Source: Pedosphaera sp. (lineage in GTDB: Bacteria; Verrucomicrobiota; Verrucomicrobiia; Limisphaerales; AAA164-E04). From it: DNA of 64,000 nucleotides. The stretch is from positions 25,442-89,441 of the forward strand of contig NZFL01000026.1 in assembly GCA_002690655.1 (NCBI GenBank). Direction: 5' to 3'. Positions 18,487 to 27,646 of this stretch are shown piece after piece. The notes below the pieces were generated by a model. It saw only the letters and a list, made by a program, of their open reading frames with translations, was not told where the DNA came from and made no database searches. The position numbers and the translations under genes are program-made. Each line of letters begins with the position of its first letter. Within the stretch, counting starts at the first letter, position 1.

Positions 18487-19869
18487 ATGTTTCCTCTTGC
18501 CTTCAATCGAATATGGCAATTTGATGCATGCATGATCAATGAATACGTGGAACGTGTTGTAAACCTCATTCCGGAAGATTCGCATAGGCTTTACCAGATA
18601 TCGTATAAGGATGCCTGCGATCTTGTATTATCGGGCGACCCTGAGGCAGTCAGCCAAATTGATGGTTCGTATGCATTATTGGCAAAGGAAGGTAAAACGG
18701 TCCGCATGGCTCGCTCTCTGGATCGGCCCATGCGCTACTTTTTGGCAAAGCGCGAAGAAGGACCTGCCCTGATCGTAGCTGACCGAATGGACACCATCAA
18801 AGAATGGCTTGTTCAAGAGGGTTTTGAAGACCAATTTCACCCCAGTTATACAAGGATGGTTCCGGCACATTACGTCGTTGAAATCCAGTTGATCGGCTGC
18901 CCTGACCCGGATCCAATCTATAAACGCTTTTTTGACCCGCAAAAAAACACGCAGTCCAGTAACTTAGAAAAAATTGGCAGGCAATACATAGGCGCATTGG
19001 CAGAGGAAATCGCCAAATGGATCTCAACAGTCCCCTCCAAAGAACCCATTGGTGTCTGCTTTTCCGGTGGAATCGATAGCGGTGCAGTATTCCTGACGAC
19101 TCAGCATGTGATGCAATCAATGGGCGCACAACTGAGTAGACTCAAGGCATTCACCCTGAATTTTGGAAACGGTGAAGACCTGACTCAGGCGCAGGCGTTC
19201 ATGAAGCAGACGAATAACAGTCTGTATCTTGAGGAGATACTGGGTGATATCACTCATCTCGATCTCAATGAAACTCTAAAAATACTTGAGGACTACAAAC
19301 CGCTGGATGTGGAATGTGCAGCCATGGGAATGGCTCTCCACGAGGGCATTCGTAATCAATATCCGGACTGGAACTTTCTTATCGACGGTGATGGGGGTGA
19401 TGAAAACCTTAAAGATTACCCTATTGAAGAAAACCCCGAGTTGACCATTAAAAGCGTACTTCACAACCAAATGCTCTACCACGAAGGTTGGGGCGTTGGT
19501 AAAATAAAACACTCTCTGACTTACAGCGGAGGCCTGAGCAGGTCCTACACACGGACTTATGCTCCGGCAAAACATTATCACTTTGAAGGTTTCAGTCCGT
19601 TTACAAGACCTTCTGTCATCAATATATCCGAAGGAATTCCTTACATAGAAATGACAGATTACGATCACAAGCGTCTCTATGGACTGAAAGGAGACATCGT
19701 GGCCAAGGGCATCAAAGCTGTCACCGGAGTGGACATGCCCATCTTTGAAAAACGTCGTTTTCAACATGGTGCAGTGCCCGTTGAACAATTGCGGCAAGCT
19801 ATTACGGACAACGAGCAACTTCTCAGAAGAAGATTCCACTCTATGCATGAAGAGCCGGTAAAAGATTGA
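18487..19869 (+). CDS. Asparagine-synthetase-like protein lacking the glutaminase cysteine
   Basis: 460 residues from ATG at 18487, chosen because GGAGG lies 11 bases upstream; TTG at 18469 and ATG at 18532 are alternatives. A PP-loop CFSGGIDSGAV (about residue 194) and DGDGGDENL mark the ATP-pyrophosphatase half of asparagine synthetase B. The first about 170 residues resemble the glutaminase half only in its tail (DGSYALLAKEG, then ARSLDRPMRYF). No Cys follows the initiator Met at any candidate start, so glutamine hydrolysis is unlikely. It may use free ammonia or catalyse another adenylation-amidation. AsnB proteins usually exceed 500 residues, so the N-terminal half is shortened. Function remains open. 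Confidence 0.72.
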   Translation: MFPLAFNRIWQFDACMINEYVERVVNLIPEDSHRLYQISYKDACDLVLSGDPEAVSQIDGSYALLAKEGKTVRMARSLDRPMRYFLAKREEGPALIVADRMDTIKEWLVQEGFEDQFHPSYTRMVPAHYVVEIQLIGCPDPDPIYKRFFDPQKNTQSSNLEKIGRQYIGALAEEIAKWISTVPSKEPIGVCFSGGIDSGAVFLTTQHVMQSMGAQLSRLKAFTLNFGNGEDLTQAQAFMKQTNNSLYLEEILGDITHLDLNETLKILEDYKPLDVECAAMGMALHEGIRNQYPDWNFLIDGDGGDENLKDYPIEENPELTIKSVLHNQMLYHEGWGVGKIKHSLTYSGGLSRSYTRTYAPAKHYHFEGFSPFTRPSVINISEGIPYIEMTDYDHKRLYGLKGDIVAKGIKAVTGVDMPIFEKRRFQHGAVPVEQLRQAITDNEQLLRRRFHSMHEEPVKD

Positions 19870-19989
19870 ATGCTTTCAATCCTGCTGACGTCTTAAATAC
19901 GATGCTTTACTGAGCGATTCATGTCTGAAACCAGCTCATGATTGACAAGCCAAGAGTCAATCCGCAAATTGTAGGTGAAGTTTTTACTC

Positions 19990-21717
19990 ATGAAGAAAAT
20001 CACGATTCAAACAGTATTCTCTGGCTGGATGGCCATAGGCCTTGTCACTACCACCCAAGGAGAAGAGAAAATTGACTTTGCAAGACAAGTTAAGCCCATT
20101 CTGGAAAGCACATGCCTGAGTTGCCATAACCCGGACAACATCAAAGGCGAACTCCTGCTCGACACTCGTGTAAACGCCTTGATTGGAGGAGAATATGGCC
20201 CTGTTATCGAACCCGGAAAACCTGACGAGAGCTCTCTCTATACGCTCACGATTCTAGACCCAGATGACGATGACATCATGCCACCCAAGGGAGACCCCTT
20301 GTCCAAGGAACAAACTGATATACTGAAGCACTGGATTGAGCAGGGCGCGGAATGGCCAGAAGACATTGTTTTGAAAACAGCTCAGAAAGTGGATTTCGTC
20401 GCAGATGTTCAACCTGTGCTGGAACTGAATTGTGTCAGTTGCCACCGTGAAGGACATGCCGAAGGTGGACTACAACTGGATATTCGCGAAAAAGCGTTTG
20501 CGGGAGGCAAGGCGGGTAAAGCCATCATTCCTGGACGATCAGGTTTGAGCTCACTTTACACGTTTACCATTTTACCCGAAGACCATGACGACCTCATGCC
20601 ACCGGCCAAGAAGGACGGTCCCATGTCGTCCGAAAAATCGAATACCCTGCGTTATTGGATCGATCAGGGTGCCCAGTGGCCCGATGATGTCGTGCTGGTC
20701 CCCAGAAAAGAAGATGCTGGACCAACAGGAGCGAACATGGAATTGGTCTCGGCCATCCATGAGCGTATTACACAGAAAAACAAGGTCACCGATGCGTCCC
20801 AGATGGAGGACTACAAAGAAACCATTACAGGCACCAAGGTCACCTTTGACATGGTTGCCATCCCGGGAGGCACCTTCAAAATGGGTAGTCCGGAATCCGA
20901 AGAAGGCCGACGCGAGGATGAGGGCCCTCTGGTGGAAATCGGTATTTCCCCTTTCTGGATGGGCAAGCACGAAGTCACGTGGAATGAATATGAACTTTTC
21001 ATGTATCCGGAGGAAATGGCAAGACTCATCAATGTAGGGGATGACTACAATGACCCACTGGCAGATGCGGTGACCAATCCCACCAAGCCTTATGTCGAGA
21101 TGAGCTTTGGTATGGGCAAGGAAAAATTTCCGGCTATCAGCATGACCCAACATGCTGCCAACAAATATTGCCAATGGCTCAGCGCCAAGACAGGTCACTT
21201 CTATCGTCTGCCAACCGAGGCTGAATGGGAATATGCCTGTCGCGCGGGAACGACCACTGCATTCTGGTTCGGAGACAACGGAGAAAACATAGGCGATTAT
21301 GAATGGTATGCTGATAACGCTGATTTTAAATATCAAAAAGTAGGAACCAAAAAACCGAACCCTTGGGGACTTTACGATATGCACGGAAACGTGGCCGAGT
21401 GGGTACTGGATGCCTACACAAAAGAAGGTTATCAGATCATCGACGGCATAGAGCAGGTTGATCCTTGGATTGTGGCTGAAACACTTTATCCGCGAACCGC
21501 TCGGGGTGGCTCTTGGGATGATTACCAGGAAAGCATGAGAAGTGCTGCTAGAAGAGGGTCTGATCCGCTATGGAAAATGCAGGACCCGCAACTCCCGAAA
21601 AGTATCTGGTATTTAACAGATGCACAAGTTCTGGGAATGCGTGTTGTCCGTCCCATGAACATACCTGAAAAGGAAAAAATGGCGTTGTACTGGAATAATT
21701 TAGGCGAACGAGATTAA
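19990..21717 (+). CDS. Two PSD1-type cytochrome-like domains fused to a SUMF1 domain
   Basis: 575 residues from ATG at 19990 (GTG at 19975 also possible), with a signal peptide. CLSCH (about residue 42) and CVSCH (about 148) lie in two tandem copies of the planctomycete cytochrome domain, each ending in a D-x-D-D-x-M-P-P-like stretch and a WIEQGAEWP/WIDQGAQWP strand. From about 285 a SUMF1/formylglycine-generating-enzyme fold follows (VAIPGGTFKMGSPESEEG, LPTEAEWEYACRAGTTTAFW, NPWGLYDMHGNVAEW). The region holding the active-site cysteines in true FGE reads RGGSWDDYQESMRSAAR and has none, so sulfatase activation is unlikely. An exported redox or binding protein is more probable. The downstream neighbour is a Tat-exported oxidoreductase. 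Confidence 0.85.
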   Translation: MKKITIQTVFSGWMAIGLVTTTQGEEKIDFARQVKPILESTCLSCHNPDNIKGELLLDTRVNALIGGEYGPVIEPGKPDESSLYTLTILDPDDDDIMPPKGDPLSKEQTDILKHWIEQGAEWPEDIVLKTAQKVDFVADVQPVLELNCVSCHREGHAEGGLQLDIREKAFAGGKAGKAIIPGRSGLSSLYTFTILPEDHDDLMPPAKKDGPMSSEKSNTLRYWIDQGAQWPDDVVLVPRKEDAGPTGANMELVSAIHERITQKNKVTDASQMEDYKETITGTKVTFDMVAIPGGTFKMGSPESEEGRREDEGPLVEIGISPFWMGKHEVTWNEYELFMYPEEMARLINVGDDYNDPLADAVTNPTKPYVEMSFGMGKEKFPAISMTQHAANKYCQWLSAKTGHFYRLPTEAEWEYACRAGTTTAFWFGDNGENIGDYEWYADNADFKYQKVGTKKPNPWGLYDMHGNVAEWVLDAYTKEGYQIIDGIEQVDPWIVAETLYPRTARGGSWDDYQESMRSAARRGSDPLWKMQDPQLPKSIWYLTDAQVLGMRVVRPMNIPEKEKMALYWNNLGERD

Positions 21718-21822
21718 TCTCGCCAAATTCAATCAAAGAGCTAAGGTTAAGCCGAATTCCAGAAAACAAGGCTCGGTCGCACGTAGTGTATGCGTGGCAG
21801 CCACCGAAAACTTAATAATCCT

Positions 21823-23148
21823 ATGAAAGAAGATAAAAATAACCAGGATTCAGTTACGCGCAGGAACTTCCTGAAACAATCATCCACCGTGGTGGGAGGA
21901 AGCGTTTTGGGTTCCATGGCGTTAAACCACGGCGTCTTTGCGGCGCAGAATGATGAGTTGAAAGTTGCCCTCATCGGTTGCGGTGGACGCGGCTCCGGTG
22001 CAGCAGATCAGGCATTGAACACCCACGATCAAGGCCCCCTCAAGCTCGTTGCCATGGCAGACGCCTTCGGAGATCGCCTGGAAGGCAGCCTCAAGAATCT
22101 GGCTCGCAAACACGGGGATCGAGTCGACGTCCCGGAAGATCGACGATTCGTTGGTTTTGATGCCTACAAGAAGGCCATCGAACTGGCGGATGTTGTCATT
22201 CTGGCAACCCCTCCAGGCTTTCGCCCCATCCACTTTGAAGAAGCTGTCAAGCAGGGCAAACACGTGTTCATGGAAAAACCCGTGGCCACCGACGCTCCTG
22301 GAGTAAGAAAGGTTCTCGCTGCAGCTGAAGAGGCCAAACGAAAGAACCTGAAAGTGGGTGTTGGATTGCAACGCCACCATCAGGCAGGATATATCGAAAC
22401 CATCAAGCAACTGCAGGATGGTGCTATCGGAGATATCAACACCATGCGCGCTTACTGGAATGGTAATACTCCCTGGGTACGTAAGCGGGCCGACTTGGAG
22501 GCGCAATACGGCCGTAAGATTTCCGAAATGGAATATCAGATGCGCAACTGGTATTATTTCAACTGGATTTGTGGTGATCATATCACGGAGCAACACATTC
22601 ACAATCTTGATGTCATCAACTGGCTAAAGGGGGATTTTCCTGTCAACGCCAATGGCATGGGCGGTGCAGAGGTGCGCGTAGGCATTGATTATGGTGAAAT
22701 TTTTGATCATCACACGGTTGAATTCGAATACGCAGATGGATCACGCTTGTATAGCCAATGCCGTCATCAGGTTGGATGTTGGAACAGCGTCTCCGAACAC
22801 GCTCACGGTAGCAAGGGAAGCTCGAACATTGGACGTTACATGATCAATGGGGATCGTGTTTTCCGTGGTGGGAAAAACCCTTATCAGGTCGAGCATGATG
22901 ATTTATTTAATGCCATCCGCAATAACGTGGCTTACAACGAGGCGGAATACGGAGCAAAAAGCAGCATGACGTCTATCCTCGGCAGGATGGCAACTTACTC
23001 TGGTAAAGTGGTTCAATGGAAAGATGCTATCAACTCCGGAATCAGTTTGCTGCCAGAAAAATTCACTTGGGATGCCATGCCTAAATCGCTGCCTGGTCCC
23101 GATGGCATGTATGCCACTGCCATTCCAGGTAAGACAGTGGTTGTTTAA
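21823..23148 (+). CDS. Tat-exported Gfo/Idh/MocA-family oxidoreductase
   Basis: 441 residues from ATG at 21823; ATG at 21790 would add 11. SVTRRNFLKQ followed by a hydrophobic stretch is a twin-arginine signal, so the protein is exported folded with its cofactor. VALIGCGGRGSGAADQAL is the dinucleotide-binding loop, and HVFMEKPVATDAPGV contains the family EKP motif. GDHITEQHIHNLDVINWL is the usual C-terminal histidine-rich block. Members oxidise or reduce sugars and cyclitols with NAD(P). Exported versions are abundant in Planctomycetes and Verrucomicrobia. It follows the cytochrome-SUMF1 gene on the same strand (105 bases). The substrate is unknown. A terminator hairpin starts 26 bases after the stop. 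Confidence 0.9.
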   Translation: MKEDKNNQDSVTRRNFLKQSSTVVGGSVLGSMALNHGVFAAQNDELKVALIGCGGRGSGAADQALNTHDQGPLKLVAMADAFGDRLEGSLKNLARKHGDRVDVPEDRRFVGFDAYKKAIELADVVILATPPGFRPIHFEEAVKQGKHVFMEKPVATDAPGVRKVLAAAEEAKRKNLKVGVGLQRHHQAGYIETIKQLQDGAIGDINTMRAYWNGNTPWVRKRADLEAQYGRKISEMEYQMRNWYYFNWICGDHITEQHIHNLDVINWLKGDFPVNANGMGGAEVRVGIDYGEIFDHHTVEFEYADGSRLYSQCRHQVGCWNSVSEHAHGSKGSSNIGRYMINGDRVFRGGKNPYQVEHDDLFNAIRNNVAYNEAEYGAKSSMTSILGRMATYSGKVVQWKDAINSGISLLPEKFTWDAMPKSLPGPDGMYATAIPGKTVVV

Positions 23149-23157
23149 TTTTTAAAT

Positions 23158-24687
23158 ATGCCTGAAGAGTCTCGAAGGGGCGGCCAAAAAGGTCGTCCCT
23201 TTTTCTTACACTTGCCTCGCCTTCACAAACGTTGGATTTTTCGAATTTCGACCATCATCCTTGTATTTCTTCCACTCCTTCTGATAGAAGCCGCACTAAG
23301 AATATCAAGCCCTAAATGGTTGGAACCAAATTTTGACCCGCTTATCGGTTTCAGCTCAAACCAGCCTCTATTTGAACTAAACACTGCAAATGCAACATTT
23401 CGAATCCGAAAGAATCAACTCAGATCATTTGCACAAAATACATTTTCTCACAAAAAAAGCAGGGATACTTTCCGTATTTTCTGCCTGGGAGGTTCAACCG
23501 TTCAGGGTCGTCCCTATTCAGTCGAAACTTCATTTACATCATGGTTAAGGCTGGCGCTGCAGACTAAACACCCTGAAAAGAAATTTGAAGTAATTAACTG
23601 CGGGGGTGTTTCTTACGCAAGCTATCGCCTGGTTCCAGTTCTCCAGGAATGCCTGAATCAATACGACCCCGACCTCATCCTTATCTGCACCGGAAACAAT
23701 GAATTCCTTGAAGACAGGAGTTATCGCTTTACCAAGAAGTTCGCTCCATCACTCGATCCTGTTTTGAATTTCGCACGCACATCCCGATTGATTCAATCCG
23801 TTATCTCATTGGCGAATCACAATCGGTCAGCTGGTACAAACCACTCAACCCTGGACCTTCAGGTAAACGCAATGCTCGATTATGAAAGAGGCATCGAGCG
23901 GTATCATAGAAATGAAGCATGGCAGACTTCAGTCGAAGACCATTTCCGCATGAATATTCATCGCATGCTCAGGATTTGCAGTGGTCATCATGTGCCGGTA
24001 ATGCTTGTCAGCCCATGCTTCAATCTCAAGGATTCACCACCTTTTAAGTCAGAAGCATCGAAAACCCTGAATCAAGAAGCATCGAACAAGTGGAAATCAC
24101 ACTTGAAGGCGGCCTCAGACAATATGAGAGATGATTTGGATAAGGCCATCGCCCAACTGCAGAAAGCCCTTTCAATAGACAAAGGCTATGCGGCCACCTG
24201 GTATGCCTTAGGTCAGGCATACCTTCAGAAAAGTCATTTTCAAAAAGCCAAACAATGTTTTCAACAAGCACTGGAACTGGATGTCTGCCCATTGCGAGTC
24301 AACACAGCTCTCCGCGCAACGTTGAAGCAAGCCGCGAAAAATTGGTCTGTTCCATTCTATGATCTTCAGGAGCTTGCCGCTGAAGATTCTGCCTTGGGAA
24401 TCGTGGGCAATGAGTTTCTCATCGACCATGTGCACCCAACTATCCGTGGACATCAGCGCATTGGTATCGAACTGGCCAGCCGTATTCAATCACATTGGTT
24501 GGAGTCATATCCGGAACTGAATTTGGAAAAGGAAGTTGAAACGGTCTTCAGCGAACATTTAAGATCCATTCCAAGCGTTTATTATCTCATTGGAATGGAA
24601 CGGCTAAAAGGCCTCAAAGCCTGGACACAAGGCAGGGCCGAGGGATCCCCCATCGAAAACCATCCGGATATACCCGACGGTATTTAA
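23158..24687 (+). CDS. SGNH/GDSL-type hydrolase with an internal TPR segment
   Basis: 509 residues. One membrane anchor lies near residues 22-45. The SGNH blocks are CLGGSTVQG (about 110; Ser nucleophile), INCGGVSY, CTGNNEF (about 179) and DHVHP (about 423; Asp and His). Between blocks III and V, residues about 315-380 form TPR-like repeats (ALGQAYLQKSHFQKAKQCFQ). This is like the membrane-anchored SGNH/AlgX-type acyl hydrolases or acyltransferases of glycans. A strong hairpin with T-run overlaps codons 7-16, so the true start may be a later codon such as TTG near 23212. nadC begins 20 bases downstream. Confidence 0.82.
   Translation: MPEESRRGGQKGRPFFLHLPRLHKRWIFRISTIILVFLPLLLIEAALRISSPKWLEPNFDPLIGFSSNQPLFELNTANATFRIRKNQLRSFAQNTFSHKKSRDTFRIFCLGGSTVQGRPYSVETSFTSWLRLALQTKHPEKKFEVINCGGVSYASYRLVPVLQECLNQYDPDLILICTGNNEFLEDRSYRFTKKFAPSLDPVLNFARTSRLIQSVISLANHNRSAGTNHSTLDLQVNAMLDYERGIERYHRNEAWQTSVEDHFRMNIHRMLRICSGHHVPVMLVSPCFNLKDSPPFKSEASKTLNQEASNKWKSHLKAASDNMRDDLDKAIAQLQKALSIDKGYAATWYALGQAYLQKSHFQKAKQCFQQALELDVCPLRVNTALRATLKQAAKNWSVPFYDLQELAAEDSALGIVGNEFLIDHVHPTIRGHQRIGIELASRIQSHWLESYPELNLEKEVETVFSEHLRSIPSVYYLIGMERLKGLKAWTQGRAEGSPIENHPDIPDGI
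23175..23205 (+). terminator. Intrinsic terminator after the Gfo/Idh/MocA gene
   Basis: An 11-bp stem (23175-23185 with 23191-23201, two G-T pairs) around an AAAAA loop is followed by TTTTC. It ends transcription of the oxidoreductase and lies inside the annotated 5' end of the SGNH gene. Confidence 0.75.
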
Positions 24688-24706
24688 ATATCGAATTGCG
24701 GCGAGG

Positions 24707-25615
24707 ATGGCAGAATTACGCTATTCAAAACTCAGCAATTTTTCTAATGTCCACCCCATGCAGATTGGCGATCAAACAATTCAGAAAGCCGTACAACAAG
24801 CACTCGAGGAAGATATCGGGTCAGGTGATGCGACAACTGCTTCAGTGATCCCGGTGGATGCTGAAGCAATCGCTGAAATGCGTGCACGCTCAAACCTGAC
24901 TTTATGCGGATTGGATTTCGCGCGTGCCACATTCAAACAGATTGATGAGGGAATTGAAATGACCTCCATCTACAAAGATGGTCAACGCATTGAACGGGGC
25001 GATTGTTTGCTTCGAATCAAAGGACGTGCGGCTGCCATTTTGACAGCGGAACGCACCGCATTGAATTTTATACAACGCCTCTCCGGAATTGCCACTGTCA
25101 CTCAGCAATATGTGGATCGTATCTCGCATACAAAGGCAAAACTATTGGACACCCGAAAAACAACTCCCGGTTGGCGCGTTTTTGAAAAATACGCCGTGGC
25201 CTGCGGTGGTGGCACCAATCATCGCTTTGGGCTCTTTGACCAAATCATGATCAAAGACAACCATCTTGCCACTCTGGGTCTCAAACATGATCGAACCATT
25301 CCAATGGCACTTGAAAAAGCAAGAGCCATGTATCCATCACTGAAGATCGAAATCGAGGCCGACACATTGGAACAGGCCGCCATCGCCATGGATGCCGGGG
25401 CAGATATTATTTTACTGGACAATATGCCTCCGTCCTTACTCGCAAAAGCGGTAAAGACAAATAAAGGTCGATGCCTGCTGGAAGCCAGCGGAGGTGTTAC
25501 CTTGAGTGTCATCACCCAGATAGCCGAGACGGGGGTCGACTATGTTTCCGTTGGATCAATTACCCATTCAGCAACTGCCGTCGATATCGCACTGGATTTC
25601 CAACTCCCTGAATGA
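24707..25615 (+). CDS. nadC: Nicotinate-nucleotide pyrophosphorylase (carboxylating)
   Basis: 302 residues, normal for the family. Typical blocks are LEEDIGSGDATT near the start, ERTALNFIQRLSGIAT, LLDTRKTTPGWR and KYAVACGGGTNHRFGL, with a C-terminal IEIEADTLEQA and DIILLDNM barrel strand. It converts quinolinate and PRPP to nicotinate mononucleotide in NAD synthesis. ATG at 24758 would shorten the N-terminus by 17 residues. It overlaps birA by four bases, and coaX follows at once, giving a compact NAD-biotin-CoA operon. Confidence 0.95.
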   Translation: MAELRYSKLSNFSNVHPMQIGDQTIQKAVQQALEEDIGSGDATTASVIPVDAEAIAEMRARSNLTLCGLDFARATFKQIDEGIEMTSIYKDGQRIERGDCLLRIKGRAAAILTAERTALNFIQRLSGIATVTQQYVDRISHTKAKLLDTRKTTPGWRVFEKYAVACGGGTNHRFGLFDQIMIKDNHLATLGLKHDRTIPMALEKARAMYPSLKIEIEADTLEQAAIAMDAGADIILLDNMPPSLLAKAVKTNKGRCLLEASGGVTLSVITQIAETGVDYVSVGSITHSATAVDIALDFQLPE

Positions 25616-26610
25616 TGATGTCCACGCTAAGCCACATTTTACGTGCACTCCGAAATGATGCCGGAACAGGCGTGCACGGAACTGATATTTCGCAGAAACT
25701 GGGAATCAGTCGGGCCGCAGTATGGTCGCACATTGAGGAGCTCAGGAGCCTTGGTTATGGGATTAATGCCGGTCCACACAAGGGCTACAGACTGACAGAG
25801 GTACCCGATATTCTCATTGCTGACGATCTGACCTCGCAACTCAGTGAGGATCAGATCATAGGAAACCAGATACGTGTTTTCAGGGAAACTGCTTCTACGA
25901 ACCAATTAGTCGATCAAATCGGATTGGCAGGCGAACCGGAGGGTTTGGTTATTTTTGCAGAGTCTCAAACTCAAGGTCGAGGTCGCCTTGGTCGGCAATG
26001 GATATCCCCTTCAAAAAAAGGGCTTTGGTTTTCCGTTCTGCTGCGACCAGCCCTGAGACCCCCGCAAATGACTCAATTAACGGTCATCGCGGCAACTGCA
26101 CTCGCACGCGCCATACGGGAGACAACCCCTCTGATACCCGAAATCAAATGGCCCAATGATATACTCATCAATGGAAAAAAGGTGGCAGGTGTCCTTACCG
26201 AAATGAGTGCAGAACCCGATAGGGTTCTGCATGCCGTCATTGGCATAGGGCTGAATGTGAATCTGAACGAGGAGAATTTCCCAGACGACCTCAAACCACT
26301 CGCCACCTCGCTTCGACTGGAATGCGGCAAGCCGATATTGCGTTCAAGTTTGGCCGTCCACCTTCTCAGAGCTCTCGATGCCGATTACAGGCGCATCCGT
26401 GAAGGACAATTCAAAATGGTATCAGAAGAATGGGAATCACAGTGTATTACATTGCAAAAACGCGTTCGAATCCACCAAATGGACCGCGTCATTGATGGAT
26501 ACGCTGAATCGCTGGACAGCGAAGGCGCTTTGATGGTGCGCACTGCCAGTGGTCTCTTGGAACGTATAACTGGAGGAGATGTCACGATCGACAAAAGAAA
26601 AGTCAAATAG
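25612..26610 (+). CDS. birA: Bifunctional biotin-protein ligase/biotin repressor
   Basis: 332 residues beginning at one of three consecutive ATG codons. An N-terminal winged helix-turn-helix (about 1-65; ISQKLGISRAAVWSHIEELR) is followed by the ligase with TQGRGRLGRQW, KWPNDILINGKKVAGVLTEM and a C-terminal SH3-like cap. It biotinylates carboxylase carrier proteins and, because the DNA-binding domain is kept, probably represses biotin genes. No biotin genes are in view. The start overlaps nadC by four bases and coaX begins three bases after its stop. Confidence 0.95.
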   Translation: MMMSTLSHILRALRNDAGTGVHGTDISQKLGISRAAVWSHIEELRSLGYGINAGPHKGYRLTEVPDILIADDLTSQLSEDQIIGNQIRVFRETASTNQLVDQIGLAGEPEGLVIFAESQTQGRGRLGRQWISPSKKGLWFSVLLRPALRPPQMTQLTVIAATALARAIRETTPLIPEIKWPNDILINGKKVAGVLTEMSAEPDRVLHAVIGIGLNVNLNEENFPDDLKPLATSLRLECGKPILRSSLAVHLLRALDADYRRIREGQFKMVSEEWESQCITLQKRVRIHQMDRVIDGYAESLDSEGALMVRTASGLLERITGGDVTIDKRKVK

Positions 26611-26613
26611 AGC

Positions 26614-27387
26614 ATGCCCACTGAACCACACGCAAGTCTACTGATCGATATTGGCAATACCCATACCCACACAGGATGGCATGATGGCAATGAGTGGATT
26701 CTCTTTAATGAGTTTTCAACAGAAGAATTGCTTGAGAATGATTTTAACCAGCTCAGCCATCCACGGAACTTGGACACTCCATTCATCTGGGCAGGTTTTT
26801 GCAGTGTCGTCCCAAAAGCATCCGAACGTGCAAGGATCTTTTTGCGAAAACAATCTTTAAAGCATGGTTACACCGAATTAACCCATCGAAACCCAGTGGG
26901 CATTGGTATTGATTACCCACAACCAGAAACCATCGGTCCCGATCGTATTGCAAACGCCATGGCGGCGGCGCATTATTTCGGCTCACCTTCCGTGGTGGTG
27001 GATTTCGGAACAGCGGTCACATTTGATGTCGTGAACGAAAAAAAACAATATGTAGGTGGAATCATTGCACCTGGCGTCTCGGTCATGACCGATTACCTCC
27101 ACGAAAAAACGGCCTTGCTGCCAAAAATCAAAATTGAAAACCCAGGCGCTGTGATTGGTAAAAACACCCAGCAAGCCATGCAGATTGGGGCAGTTCACGG
27201 ATATCGAGGCTTGGTTCGCGAGTTGATTGCCGAACTTAGCAATTCACTCAAGGTGAAGAGCCTTCCAGTCATCGCGACGGGTGGTTACGCCGAACTCATC
27301 GCTGGCAACCTGCAATCCATTACAGCCATTCGACCAAATCTGACTCTGGAAGGGTTGCGCCTCCTGCAACACATCCGCCCCGATTAA
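26614..27387 (+). CDS. coaX: Type III pantothenate kinase
   Basis: 257 residues, the usual CoaX length. LLIDIGNTHTHTGW is the N-terminal phosphate-binding motif; GPDRIANAMAA and VVVDFGTAVTFDVV are the acidic and second phosphate motifs, and GGIIAPGVSV follows. It phosphorylates pantothenate, the first step to coenzyme A, and needs a monovalent cation. It is the last gene of the nadC-birA-coaX run. AACGG-CTT-CCGTT followed by TTATT about 40 bases past the stop may be a weak terminator. Confidence 0.95.
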   Translation: MPTEPHASLLIDIGNTHTHTGWHDGNEWILFNEFSTEELLENDFNQLSHPRNLDTPFIWAGFCSVVPKASERARIFLRKQSLKHGYTELTHRNPVGIGIDYPQPETIGPDRIANAMAAAHYFGSPSVVVDFGTAVTFDVVNEKKQYVGGIIAPGVSVMTDYLHEKTALLPKIKIENPGAVIGKNTQQAMQIGAVHGYRGLVRELIAELSNSLKVKSLPVIATGGYAELIAGNLQSITAIRPNLTLEGLRLLQHIRPD

Positions 27388-27597
27388 TTTTACTTTATTA
27401 AGTATTCAAACCAGTATTGGCTCAGAAAAGCATAACGGCTTCCGTTTTATTCGCCCCATCTTTCGCCGATGATCATTGATGATGGTTATCATTCACTCCA
27501 TGCATCTCTAAAAAACCTGCACGGAACGATAATACAAAAGTTCATCAGGACAGAGGATTACAGATGAGTTGGCAACATCACTTTTGATGACTGAAGC

Positions 27598-27646
27598 CCC
27601 TTTGCCGAAAGTTATTCAAATTGTTTCGGCAAGGCTGTTTTTTTTT
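27598..27646 (+). terminator. Probable rightward intrinsic terminator at the convergent junction
   Basis: TTGCCGAAA (27602-27610) pairs with TTTCGGCAA (27624-27632), extended by CC/GG across a one-base bulge, and a nine-T run follows from 27638. It would stop transcripts coming from the nadC-birA-coaX side, though coaX ends 210 bases earlier. Most of it lies within the 3' coding end of the convergent sulfatase gene. Confidence 0.6.
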
